Assembly (NCBI RefSeq): GCF_900106945.1
Contig: NZ_FNNE01000001.1
Span: 186,001-250,000 of the forward strand
Direction: 5' to 3'
DNA length: 64,000 nucleotides
Origin: Marinobacter mobilis
GTDB lineage: Bacteria > Pseudomonadota > Gammaproteobacteria > Pseudomonadales > Oleiphilaceae
Below the pieces are notes generated by a model. It had not been told where the DNA came from, did not search any database, and saw only the letters and a program-made list of their open reading frames with translations. Shown here one piece after another: positions 44,050 to 52,922 of the stretch (its first letter is position 1; the number at the start of each line of letters is the position of its first letter). The translations under genes were made by a program, and so were the position numbers.

Positions 44050-45996
44050 ATGTTGCCGTTGCGATTCATTGACCGCCTTAAGTTCTTTGTCGAACGCCAG
44101 TTCGTCAGGGGAGCCGCTTTCCAGCTGGTCATCGTGGCCATGGTGATTGGACTGATCTCGCTGGCAGGCGGGCTGCTGGTGGCGCCGGTGGATGGCGCGT
44201 TCGATAGTCTTGGCGCGGCTGTTTGGTGGGCCTTTCTGCGGCTGACCGATCCCGGATACCTGGGGGATGATGCCGGCAACTGGCAGCGTTTCGTCTCCAC
44301 CCTGCTGACCCTGCTCGGTTATGTGGTGTTCCTGGGGGCGCTGGTGGCCATCCTTACCCGCTGGCTGATCGCGCTGATGAACAATCTGGAGCGCGGCCTG
44401 ACCCCGGTGTCACTGCGCAATCATGTGGTGGTGCTGGGGTGGACTCCGCTGACCTTGCCGCTGGTGGCGGAACTGCTGGAAGCATCGCCGCGAGTCCGAC
44501 GTTTTCTGGAATTGAACGATGCCAGGCGCCTACGCCTGGTGGTATTGGCAGAAGAAGTGTCTGCCCGTCAGGCTCTGGAGTTGAGCAATGAGCCCGACAT
44601 CGGCCGCAAGGCACGCCAGGTGATCCTCCGTTCGGGCTTGGCGATTCAGCCGGAAGCGCTGGAACGAGTGGCCTGTCTGGATGCCGCTGCGGTGATCATT
44701 CCTGGCACCCGCCAGGAGACCGACGGACTGGTGACCTCGGATGTGGAAACGGTCAAGGCATTATTATCAATTGCCGCCCAGGCCCGTCAGCGCAAGCAAT
44801 CGCTGCCGTTTGTGGTGGCTGAACTGCGCGACCCCCGCAAGCAGCGAGTGATTGAGAAAGCCTATCCCGGTGCCGTGGAAGTGGTGGCGGGTGATGCCAC
44901 CATCAGCCGGCTGATCGTCAAGACGGTATTGCATCCGGGTATTTCGGAACTCTATACCGAACTGCTCACCGCCAGTGAAGGCAACCAGCTTTACTTGCGG
45001 AGTGGCGAAACCGCTGCGGGCCTGACGCTCGCCGAACTGGCTGGCCGCCGGTCTGGTGTCCGGGTGTTGGGCTTGATGCGCCGCCGTGATAGCGGCTGGG
45101 AAACCCGGCTACTGGCCCCGGCTGACACGGTGATTGAAGCGGGTGACCGGGTGGTGATGTTGGCGCGACGCTATGAGCATACTGATACAGATACCTCCTC
45201 AGCGGCGGCGTCCACTCTGTCCGTCGCAAGCGCACCTCCGGCTCGGGCGGTTGTAGCGACGTCCCGGCGCATCCTGATTCTAGGCTGGAGTCGGAAAGTG
45301 CCGGTCATGCTCGCCGAGTTCAACCGATACGCTGCCTGTCACTTTGATATTGATGTGGTCTCGGTAGTGCCGCTGGCCAGGCGGGAGGGGGCCCTGACCG
45401 GAGTGGCCGATGCTCTGGAACGGGTCAAGGTGCGTCAGATCGAGGCCGATTACCTGGTGGACGGCGAGCTGCGGCGGCTGCAGCCGGCTGACTACGACAG
45501 CGTGATCCTGATGAGTAACGACCGCCTGGCGACAGAAGAGGAAGCCGATGCCCGGGCGATGATGGGGTTTCTGTTGCTGGAAGACCTGCTGGCCACTCAG
45601 TCGCGGCGCCCCCAGGTGATTCAGGAGCTGAGTGACCCTGATAATGAGGCCTTGCTCGGAGGGGGTCGCAGTGAAATTCTGATCAGCCCGATGATTCTCA
45701 GTCACCTGCTGGCCCAGGTGGCCCTGCGGCGGGAGCTTCGTCAGGTTCTGGACGAGCTCTTTGGTCATGGTGGGGCTGAGTTCCAGTTCCGCGCGCCGGA
45801 AGCCTATGGATTAACCGCGTCGGCCAGTTTCCAGGATTGTGAAGCGGCAGCCGCGGAGCGAGGGGAAATGGTGCTGGGGCTGTTTCACCATCGTGCGCAG
45901 GGTAATGGCCGTCGCCTCGAGCTCAACCCACCAGCAGGCACATTGCTTGACCTTCAGGCGGGGGACCGGCTGGTCGTACTGGCCATGGTCGGTTGA
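44050..45996 (+). CDS. CASTOR/POLLUX-type ion channel with RCK-like regulatory domains
   Basis: A 648 aa membrane protein. Two N-terminal hydrophobic segments (about 22-44 and 80-110) flank a pore-like stretch (WWAFLRLTDPGYL). A long soluble part has two Rossmann-like halves, LRNHVVVLGWTPLTLPLVAELL near residue 120 and RRILILGWSRKVPVMLAEF near 420, with a TrkA-C-like stretch between. This is the layout of CASTOR/POLLUX/DMI1, channels gated by Ca2+ or nucleotides in plants, and of their bacterial relatives, whose role is poorly known. The ATG at 44050 has GGAGAACC upstream. Confidence 0.85.
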   Translation: MLPLRFIDRLKFFVERQFVRGAAFQLVIVAMVIGLISLAGGLLVAPVDGAFDSLGAAVWWAFLRLTDPGYLGDDAGNWQRFVSTLLTLLGYVVFLGALVAILTRWLIALMNNLERGLTPVSLRNHVVVLGWTPLTLPLVAELLEASPRVRRFLELNDARRLRLVVLAEEVSARQALELSNEPDIGRKARQVILRSGLAIQPEALERVACLDAAAVIIPGTRQETDGLVTSDVETVKALLSIAAQARQRKQSLPFVVAELRDPRKQRVIEKAYPGAVEVVAGDATISRLIVKTVLHPGISELYTELLTASEGNQLYLRSGETAAGLTLAELAGRRSGVRVLGLMRRRDSGWETRLLAPADTVIEAGDRVVMLARRYEHTDTDTSSAAASTLSVASAPPARAVVATSRRILILGWSRKVPVMLAEFNRYAACHFDIDVVSVVPLARREGALTGVADALERVKVRQIEADYLVDGELRRLQPADYDSVILMSNDRLATEEEADARAMMGFLLLEDLLATQSRRPQVIQELSDPDNEALLGGGRSEILISPMILSHLLAQVALRRELRQVLDELFGHGGAEFQFRAPEAYGLTASASFQDCEAAAAERGEMVLGLFHHRAQGNGRRLELNPPAGTLLDLQAGDRLVVLAMVG

Positions 45997-46147
45997 ACAG
46001 GGGCCGGGTGCTGCCTCTGAATGGTCAGAAAATCAGCGAGTTGGTTCATCAGATCACGGCGTATTTTCTCCATTCATGGAAAAAATGCCGGAAATAGATA
46101 ATATAAATTTCAATTATAAGTTCGAAGCCACTAAAGTAGTCGCCAAC

Positions 46148-46169
46148 GTCAGCGGCCTGACTGTTTTTT
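46148..46169 (+). terminator. Short hairpin with T-run upstream of aceA
   Basis: GTCAG-CGGC-CTGAC (46148-46161) followed by TG and six T residues. The stem is only 5 bp. It lies 90 nt before the aceA start, so it could be a weak terminator for upstream transcription or part of leader control. The AT-rich stretch at 46080-46140 just before it may hold the promoter. Confidence 0.4.
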
Positions 46170-46258
46170 GAGCGGGCCGACTCGTCGTCCGACTCGGTGT
46201 CCGTGACGCACGGATGCCCAACGCAGTACCTCAAACCTCTAAAGACAGGACTGAGATC

Positions 46259-47857
46259 ATGCCATACGCAAGCGACGTTGATGCACTCGCATCATTGATC
46301 AAGCAAAACCCGACCTGGGCTGCCATTAACCCGAAGCACGCGGCTCGCATGCGCGCCCAGAACCAGTTCAAGACTGGCCTGGACATCGCCAAGTACACCG
46401 CCAAGATCATGCGCGAAGATATGGCTGCCTACGACGCCGATACCGCTCAGTACACTCAGTCTCTGGGTTGCTGGCACGGCTTCATCGGTCAGCAGAAGCT
46501 GATCTCTATCAAGAAGCACTTCGGTACCACCAAGCGTCGTTACCTGTACCTGTCTGGCTGGATGGTTGCTGCCCTGCGTTCCCAGTTCGGTCCGCTGCCT
46601 GACCAGTCCATGCACGAGAAGACTTCTGTCTCCAGCCTGATCGGCGAGCTGTACACCTTCCTGCGTCAGGCTGACGCATGGGAACTGAACCACCTGTTCC
46701 GTGACCTGGAAGCTGCCGAAAACGCCGGTGACGCTGCCAAGGCCAAGGAAATCGAAGCTGCCATCGACGGCCACGAAACTCACATCGTGCCGATCATTGC
46801 TGACATCGACGCTGGTTTCGGTAACGCCGAAGCGACCTACCTGCTGGCCAAGCAGATGATCGAAGCGGGTGCTTGCTGTATCCAGATCGAAAACCAGGTT
46901 TCTGACGAGAAGCAGTGTGGCCACCAGGACGGTAAAGTAACCGTTCCTCACGCTGACTTCCTTGCCAAGATCAACGCTGTACGTCTGGCGTTCCTGGAGC
47001 TGGGTGTGGACGACGGTGTTATCGTTGCCCGTACTGACTCCCTGGGTGCTGGCCTGACCAAGCAGATCGCTGTAACCAACGAGCCGGGTGACCTGGGCGA
47101 CCAGTACAACAGCTTCATCGACGGTGACGTGATCGAAAGCGCTGACGACATCGCTAACGGCGACGTTGTAATCAAGCAGAACGGCAAGCTGGTTCGTCCG
47201 AAGCGTCTGGCTTCTGGCCTGTTCCAGTTCAAAGCCGGCTCTGGCGAAGATCGTGTTGTTATGGACTGTATCGCCAGCCTGCAGAACGGTGCTGACCTGC
47301 TGTGGATCGAGACTGAGAAGCCTCACGTTGGCCAGATCGCTGGTATGGTTAACCGTATCCGTGAAGTTGTTCCTAGCGCCAAGCTGGTATACAACAACAG
47401 CCCGTCCTTCAACTGGACCCTGAACTTCCGTCAGCAGGTATTCGATGCCTGGGCTGCCGAAGGTAAGGACGTTTCCGCTTACGACCGCGACAAGCTGATG
47501 AGCGCTGACTACGACAGCACTGAGCTGGCTACTCTGGCCGACGAGTGGACTGCGAACTTCCAGCGTGATGCGTCTCGCGAAGCTGGTATCTTCCACCACC
47601 TGATCACTCTGCCGACTTACCACACTGCGGCCCTGTCTACCGACAACCTGGCCAAGGGTTACTTCGGCGACGAAGGCATGCTGGCCTACGTTGCTGGTGT
47701 ACAGCGTAAGGAAATCCGTCAGGGTATCGCCACTGTTAAGCACCAGGACATGGCTGGTTCTAACATCGGTGACGACCACAAAGAATTCTTCGCTGGCGAA
47801 GCCGCGCTGAAGGCTGGTGGTAAGGACAACACCATGGGTCAGTTCGAGAACATCTAA
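46259..47857 (+). CDS. aceA: Isocitrate lyase
   Basis: Isocitrate lyase splits isocitrate to glyoxylate and succinate, the first glyoxylate-shunt step needed on alkanes, fatty acids or acetate. The 532 aa protein is of the long type seen in Pseudomonas and Acinetobacter; the catalytic loop reads SDEKQCGHQDGKV, with the active cysteine, and IADIDAGFG binds metal. The codon use (GCT, GGT, CGT, CTG) is clearly more biased than in neighbours, a sign of high expression. AAAGACAGGA is upstream of the ATG. Followed by a strong terminator; no malate synthase gene is in the window. Confidence 0.96.
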   Translation: MPYASDVDALASLIKQNPTWAAINPKHAARMRAQNQFKTGLDIAKYTAKIMREDMAAYDADTAQYTQSLGCWHGFIGQQKLISIKKHFGTTKRRYLYLSGWMVAALRSQFGPLPDQSMHEKTSVSSLIGELYTFLRQADAWELNHLFRDLEAAENAGDAAKAKEIEAAIDGHETHIVPIIADIDAGFGNAEATYLLAKQMIEAGACCIQIENQVSDEKQCGHQDGKVTVPHADFLAKINAVRLAFLELGVDDGVIVARTDSLGAGLTKQIAVTNEPGDLGDQYNSFIDGDVIESADDIANGDVVIKQNGKLVRPKRLASGLFQFKAGSGEDRVVMDCIASLQNGADLLWIETEKPHVGQIAGMVNRIREVVPSAKLVYNNSPSFNWTLNFRQQVFDAWAAEGKDVSAYDRDKLMSADYDSTELATLADEWTANFQRDASREAGIFHHLITLPTYHTAALSTDNLAKGYFGDEGMLAYVAGVQRKEIRQGIATVKHQDMAGSNIGDDHKEFFAGEAALKAGGKDNTMGQFENI

Positions 47858-47882
47858 TCTCGACCGACACCGTGTGTTGACG

Positions 47883-47911
47883 AAAAAGGCGACCTTCGGG
47901 TCGCCTTTTTT
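47883..47911 (+). terminator. Intrinsic terminator of aceA (also readable from the other strand)
   Basis: A 12-bp arm AAAAAGGCGACC (47883-47894) pairs with GGTCGCCTTTTT (47899-47910) around a TTCG tetraloop, with T-runs on both strands. It can also stop the convergent thioesterase transcript. Confidence 0.92.
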
Positions 47912-47997
47912 AATGCCGCGGGGCCGAGTTCAATGCTGTTCCTGACGTGGCTATCCTGATTCTTGAAATCTATCCCCACATGCAACGCCCGTTCCGG

Positions 47998-48498
47998 TCA
48001 TGGCTTGGCCGCCGCCAGTTTCTCCCTCGTGGCCAGCCGTCCCTGCCGGCGGACTTCGGCATCCCGATAACGCTGCTGCTGTTCTGCGGTTTCCGGCAGA
48101 ACCTCGTTCACCTCCACCGGGCGATGATCCTCGTCCAGCGCGACAAAGGTGAAAAATGCCGAGAGGATATGGCGGGTTTCGCCGGTGTAGCTGTTCTCTG
48201 CCAATACCTTGGCTCCGATCTCCATGGAAGAGCCCCAGGCCCGGTTTAGCGACAGATTGAACAGCAGGGTATCCCCCCCTTTGGCCGGCGCCCGGAAGTG
48301 GATGGAGTCCACCGCAGCCGTGACACAGACATGGCCGGAGTGGCGTTCTGCTACTACCAGGGCAAGGCGATCGCACTTGGCCATGATCAGGCCGCCGAAG
48401 ACGGTCTCGTGGGAGTTCAGATCATTGGGAAAGACTTTGTAGACGTGGTTGTCGATGGCGGATGCCGCCACCGTCCTGGCTGGTTTTGCCGCATTCAT
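47998..48498 (-). CDS. Hotdog-fold acyl-CoA thioesterase (YciA/BFIT type)
   Basis: A 166 aa single hotdog domain: PNDLNSHETVFGGLIMAKCDRLALV holds the helix and Asn/His region, and AVDSIHFRAPAKGGDTLLF the next strand. Such enzymes release free fatty acid and CoA. GAGGAA precedes the ATG. Confidence 0.9.
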   Translation of the reverse strand: MNAAKPARTVAASAIDNHVYKVFPNDLNSHETVFGGLIMAKCDRLALVVAERHSGHVCVTAAVDSIHFRAPAKGGDTLLFNLSLNRAWGSSMEIGAKVLAENSYTGETRHILSAFFTFVALDEDHRPVEVNEVLPETAEQQQRYRDAEVRRQGRLATREKLAAAKP

Positions 48499-48602
48499 TG
48501 AAATTCCTCGCAGGCTGGAATGACATCAAGGCTACCGCAGTGGCGGGCGCATGTCTCGGGTGAGCGTGCCGAACGGTTCGGACTGATGGGATCGCAAGGA
48601 GG

Positions 48603-48627
48603 GCGGCGCCCGACCCGCGGGCGCCGC
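48603..48627 (-). terminator. GC-rich hairpin after the VpsR-like gene
   Basis: A 10-bp stem (48603-48612 with 48618-48627) begins 3 nt past the stop codon; no T-run follows, so termination may need Rho. Confidence 0.45.
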
Positions 48628-48630
48628 AGT

Positions 48631-50016
48631 TTAAAGACCTTTGTTGCGGGGCTTGCTGCTGGTGTCTTCGGTGGCCGCCATAGCGCTTTTGTGTTTCTCC
48701 ATCAGGCGGTACAGCGAGACCCGGGAAATGTCGAGCAGGCGAGCCGCCGCCGAGACGTTGTTGTGGGTCATGGCGAGGCTGCAGCGGACGGCCTGCTGTT
48801 CGGCCTGGGCGCGGAAATGATCCAGGCTTAGGTCGTCGTTTGCATTGGCCTGTTGCGCCTGGAATCCGAGATCTTGTGGGCTCAGGCGCTGATCCTCACC
48901 AAGCAGAATGGCCTGGTGCAGGCGATTGTCCAGTTCGCGAATGTTGCCGGGCCAGCTGTGGGCCATCAGGGCTCGCATGGCGGCCTCATTGAGTTGCCAG
49001 TGGATCCGGTTGCCCTGAGACGCCGCGGAGGCGAAAAAGTGCTCGACCAGTTCCGGAAGATCCTCCAGGCGCTCCCGCAGTTCGGGTAATCGAACGGACA
49101 GTCCACCCAGGCGGTAAAACACATCCTTGCGGAACTCATTACTCTGCACCAGGGCATCAAGGGGCTGGGAGCTGGTGGCAATAATCCGGGTTCGAATCTG
49201 GCGTGGGCGTTTGCTGCCCACCTGGTCAAGAGCCCCATCCTGAAGAAACCGCAACAGGGCGGATTGCTGCTCCGGCAGTAATTCATTGATACCCATCAGC
49301 AGCAGGCTGCCCCCATGGGCGGCTTCAAATCGCCCGATGTGGGCTTCGGCGGCACCGTCTGGCGTGCCGTTCTCGTCGCCGAACAGCTCCCGCTGGGTTA
49401 AAGAGGGAGGCAGGGCTGCGCAATTGACAGAGATGAAGGGGCCGTGGCTGACGGGGGAGTGGTCATGGATATACCGTGCAGCGGTTTCCTTGCCGGTGCC
49501 ACTGGCGCCGTAGATCAGCACCGGTTCCAGGGTGCTGGCAAATCGTTGCAGCAGGGAACGGGTCTGACGTATCGCGGTGGAATGCCCGCTCAGGGCGCAG
49601 TGTTGCAGCGTGGCCCGCTCACCGCCAGCTAGTTGCGAGCGCAATCGCGCCATACCCCATAGATGTCCGAGCACGGTGTCGAGCCGGTTCTGGTCCAGGG
49701 GCAGGGTGTGGTAATCGGCACAATGGGTGCCAATGACATGGCTCAGATTTGGGTCCTGTGCCGGTGGTTTGTCCGTCAGCCCCACCCAGGTGGTTGGATT
49801 CAGGGTGTTCAGCCAGTCTTCCAGTAACGGGAAGTCTTCATCCGTGCAGCCGTGGAGGTCCAGAACACCCACTCTGGCGCCGTTTCCATTGCTGAGGTCC
49901 CGGGGCGGCTGGTGCAGATTGATCTGATGAATGTCCCAGTGGCTGGACAGTGCCAGCCCTGTGACCCCGGGATCGGGGGAGGGTGAAATCCAAAGCAGCG
50001 TTCTACGGTGCTCCAT
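48631..50016 (-). CDS. VpsR-like transcriptional regulator (sigma-54 activator fold without GAFTGA)
   Basis: A 461 aa protein: an N-terminal receiver-like VpsR domain (about 5-125), an AAA+ domain with intact Walker A GASGTGKE (170-177), and a C-terminal Fis-type HTH (NVSAAARLLDISRVSLYRLMEKH, about 415-440). The GAFTGA loop is replaced by GTPDGA (217-222), and the Walker B acids are missing (SLLLMGINE where LDEI is expected). Hence it should not drive sigma-54 by ATP hydrolysis. It resembles Vibrio VpsR, a c-di-GMP-responsive activator of sigma-70 promoters for biofilm matrix. GGAGACA precedes the ATG. No polysaccharide genes are adjacent, so its targets are elsewhere. Confidence 0.82.
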   Translation of the reverse strand: MEHRRTLLWISPSPDPGVTGLALSSHWDIHQINLHQPPRDLSNGNGARVGVLDLHGCTDEDFPLLEDWLNTLNPTTWVGLTDKPPAQDPNLSHVIGTHCADYHTLPLDQNRLDTVLGHLWGMARLRSQLAGGERATLQHCALSGHSTAIRQTRSLLQRFASTLEPVLIYGASGTGKETAARYIHDHSPVSHGPFISVNCAALPPSLTQRELFGDENGTPDGAAEAHIGRFEAAHGGSLLLMGINELLPEQQSALLRFLQDGALDQVGSKRPRQIRTRIIATSSQPLDALVQSNEFRKDVFYRLGGLSVRLPELRERLEDLPELVEHFFASAASQGNRIHWQLNEAAMRALMAHSWPGNIRELDNRLHQAILLGEDQRLSPQDLGFQAQQANANDDLSLDHFRAQAEQQAVRCSLAMTHNNVSAAARLLDISRVSLYRLMEKHKSAMAATEDTSSKPRNKGL

Positions 50017-50256
50017 GATATGTCTCCAGTCTGATACTCGTTATCGGCCTGGACTGCTACTCAGCGACGCGGAGGTGGTTGCAGCAGAAGGTAACGCTGC
50101 CCCCGAACGGGTACTCAGTGTTTGAGGCACGATATATGCCATAAGCCAAACCCCGTTAGAAAAGATACAGTTGTTGATCTGTTCCCGGTGGAATCAACCA
50201 AAACTGTAAAGCATGCTGACACCGGCAGGCCTGAGTGCGCCGGGGGTGGGGCGGTC

Positions 50257-51816
50257 TCAGTGTGGGCGGTGATTACGGCTCATGTAATCGTCAATGTGGC
50301 TGGCCAGGGCGACGCCGGTTTCGTTCATGGTCAGGTAGGCCTCGTTGGCGCCCGCTTCCTTGATCAACGCCGCTTCGTCGGCAAACATGGTGTGAGCAAT
50401 GATATAGCCGTTGAACCCCTTGTGGCGGAGCTGGCGGGCGGCGATCACCTTGCCCTCGATGTCGCTCATGGCCAACACCACGGCCTTCAGGTTGGGCATC
50501 TTGACCTCAGCCCAGAAAGTGGTGTCCTCGGCATCGGCAAACACCACGTTACGGCCGGCTTTGAGATGCATGCGGGCCTTGGCGGGATCGGAATCCAGGC
50601 CCATGATATTGGCTTCCTCTCCGGCCAGGCGGTCGTAGGCGGCGGACCCTGTGCGTCCCATGCCCATGACCAGAATGCGGGTGTCGCCGAGGGAAATGGG
50701 TTGTTCATCCGGGTGGCGGCGACGGCCCTCGTACGGAGTCAGGCGCCGGGAGTAGCGCTCGTACAGGGTATGGGAAATACGGTTGACCGGTGCTGAAATC
50801 ACGAACGACAGGGACAGGGCTATGGCCAGAGGAATCAGCCATTCCGGCAGTGCCACGCTGGCGACAATCAGTCCGAATTCGCTGTAGTTGCCCAGGGAGA
50901 GTGCCGTCAGGAAGCTGCTTCGGGCCCGCAGCCGGAAGGCCAGCAGCAGGAAAAAAAACAGCGCGCCCTTGAGGGGCAGCAGCAGCGCGGCGACCAGGGC
51001 GAATATCAGGGCATTCTGGTCGGGCAGGCCACCAATGCCGATTTGCAGGAAGAACGCGACCAGGAACATTTCCTTGACGCTCCACAGCGAGCGCGACAAC
51101 TCGACGGCACGGGGATGGTTGGCCAGCATCGCGCCAAAGATCAGCGCCCCCAGTTCTGAGCTCAGTCCCAGCGCATCAAACCCGGTCCCGCCAAGGACCA
51201 GTGCCAGCAAGAGCCCCAGCAGGACCAGCAGTTCATCGTGCCCACTGGCATCGAGCAGCCGGTAGAGCAGAGGGCGAAGGAGTGGCAGGCCAAAGACCAG
51301 CAGCGACCAGGGGGAGGGCGCTTCACCGGAGGTGATGCTCATGACCACCAGTGCGATCAGGTCCTGGACAATGAGTATGCCAATGGCGACGCGGCCGTGG
51401 AATGCCCTGAGTTCGCGTTTGCTTTCAAGGACCTTGGCGGCCAGCACGGTGCTGGAGAAGGATAGGGCGATGGCCAGCAGCAACGCGGTTTGCCAGTCCG
51501 TTGCCAGTATCAGCAGGATCCCCGGCGCAATCAGCGCCGTGGTGATGACAAAGTGCAGCAGACCGCCGCCAATGACCTCGGTGCTGAAGATCGAGCGAAG
51601 CTTGAGCTTGAGCCCGACAGTGAACAGCAGCAGTAACACCCCGAGGTGGGCAACATGGTCAAGAAACGCTGTGTTTTCCACGGTGATCGGGGTAAAGGTG
51701 GCGAGGCCACTGAGGGCAAAGCCGGCCGCCAGGTATCCCACCAGCGGAGGCAGGCCGATCGACTTCACCATTAATCCCAGGGTGAACGCGAAGGATATCC
51801 ACAGTGCCTCAGACAT
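50257..51816 (-). CDS. Kef-type potassium/proton antiporter with TrkA-N (RCK) domain
   Basis: A 519 aa CPA2-family transporter. The membrane part (about 1-375, 12 or so helices) contains SFSSTVLAAKVLESK and GNYSEFGLIV; the C-terminal RCK_N domain starts at TRILVMGMGRTGSAAYDRLAG (about 385) with a nucleotide-binding glycine pattern. There is no TrkA-C. Likely K+/H+ exchange under control of NAD(H) or a thiol conjugate. The substrate is inferred from the family. Confidence 0.9.
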   Translation of the reverse strand: MSEALWISFAFTLGLMVKSIGLPPLVGYLAAGFALSGLATFTPITVENTAFLDHVAHLGVLLLLFTVGLKLKLRSIFSTEVIGGGLLHFVITTALIAPGILLILATDWQTALLLAIALSFSSTVLAAKVLESKRELRAFHGRVAIGILIVQDLIALVVMSITSGEAPSPWSLLVFGLPLLRPLLYRLLDASGHDELLVLLGLLLALVLGGTGFDALGLSSELGALIFGAMLANHPRAVELSRSLWSVKEMFLVAFFLQIGIGGLPDQNALIFALVAALLLPLKGALFFFLLLAFRLRARSSFLTALSLGNYSEFGLIVASVALPEWLIPLAIALSLSFVISAPVNRISHTLYERYSRRLTPYEGRRRHPDEQPISLGDTRILVMGMGRTGSAAYDRLAGEEANIMGLDSDPAKARMHLKAGRNVVFADAEDTTFWAEVKMPNLKAVVLAMSDIEGKVIAARQLRHKGFNGYIIAHTMFADEAALIKEAGANEAYLTMNETGVALASHIDDYMSRNHRPH

Positions 51817-51847
51817 TCAGTTGCCGCCTTGCTGTTGTTCGCTGCCT

Positions 51848-52804
51848 TTACTGCCCGCTCCGGGAGCGGACGTCATCGGATTCGACAAACGCGCGTACCA
51901 GTGTTGCCGAGCGCTCCGGGGTTTCGATCATCGGAGCATGACCGATCTCCTCAAGGATAATCGCCCTGGCGTTCGGGATGTACTGCTCAAACACTTCCAC
52001 ATTGCGGTAGTTGATGACGCGGTCCTGTTTCCCCCAGATCACCAGGACCGGGGCGGAGATCGACGCCAGTGCCTCGGTGAAGGTGTCTTCACTGGCCGAG
52101 TCTGTCAGGGCCTGAAAGATGCGTTCGTTGACTTCCCGTTTTGCGATGGCGCGCTCTTCCATGACGCCGTAGATTGGCCAGGGCACGAACGGTTGCTGCT
52201 CCAGGGCAAGCGCGGCCAATCGTTTCATATCACCGGGCTGGCTGACAATCAGCGGGTTGTTGCCTTCCTCAAGCTGGATGTTCAATTCGCTTTCGTACCG
52301 GAAAACACCTGCCGGATTGAGCAGCGTGGCGCTTTGGATGGTGTCTGGATAGCGGGCAGCGTACAAGGCGGTAATGGCGCCCCCCATGGAGTTGCCGATC
52401 AGGTTCACCTGATCCAGCTCCAGTGCACGGAGAATGCGGTGCAGATAACTGACCTGGCTCTGCAGCTGGTAATCCCGGTCGAGTTCCTTGCTGCTGTCGC
52501 CATGGCCGGGAAGGTCGATGGCATAAACCTGGTATTGCTCGGTCAATTCGCCGGCCATGCGTACCCAGTTGTCCTTGTCGGCGGCAAAGCCGTGGACCAT
52601 CACGAGAATCTCGCCATTATTGGCTTCACTGTTGCTCAGGTAACTGATGTGCAAGTCACCGACTGTGATTTCCTGAGGGCTCAGGCCGGCAGAGTCACGC
52701 TCCCAGGCAATCGCGTTGTCGAAAAATTCCTGACGGCTGCAACCGGCCAGTAGCAGTAAGCTGAACAGTGCCACTGCGATGGATGATGGAAATCTGCTGG
52801 TCAT
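51848..52804 (-). CDS. Alpha/beta hydrolase lipoprotein (lipase/esterase type)
   Basis: A 318 aa lipoprotein: signal peptide with lipobox LLAGC at residue 20, then an alpha/beta-hydrolase with VHGFAADKDNW (oxyanion region), the nucleophile elbow GNSMGG, the acid in WGKQDRV and the catalytic His in IGHAPM. It resembles the Moraxella Lip3/Psychrobacter lipase group. The start at 52804 gives the lipoprotein signal; a longer frame adds 21 residues with no signal character. It follows the Kef gene in reverse order, 31 nt away, and could be its operon partner upstream. Confidence 0.87.
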   Translation of the reverse strand: MTSRFPSSIAVALFSLLLLAGCSRQEFFDNAIAWERDSAGLSPQEITVGDLHISYLSNSEANNGEILVMVHGFAADKDNWVRMAGELTEQYQVYAIDLPGHGDSSKELDRDYQLQSQVSYLHRILRALELDQVNLIGNSMGGAITALYAARYPDTIQSATLLNPAGVFRYESELNIQLEEGNNPLIVSQPGDMKRLAALALEQQPFVPWPIYGVMEERAIAKREVNERIFQALTDSASEDTFTEALASISAPVLVIWGKQDRVINYRNVEVFEQYIPNARAIILEEIGHAPMIETPERSATLVRAFVESDDVRSRSGQ

Positions 52805-52865
52805 GCGTGTGTGCCTCAATCTTGTTGTTGCGGTTGTCCTTACCGGAGGACTGCTACAGTAACGC

Positions 52866-52899
52866 AAAAAAAAGCCCGGTCAATCAATGACCGGGCTTT
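52866..52899 (-). terminator. Intrinsic terminator of the purH-purD operon
   Basis: Perfect 12-bp arms (52871-52882 and 52888-52899, GCCCGGTCA core) and a run of eight T on the minus strand (52873-52866). Confidence 0.92.
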
Positions 52900-52922
52900 C
52901 CGGGGCTTTATTGCCAGACGCG

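Noticed and set aside
46292..47779. A 495-codon open frame antisense to aceA
   Set aside because: It mirrors the strongly biased codon use of aceA, which avoids codons that would give stops on the other strand. Its product has no recognisable domain and is repetitive in character.
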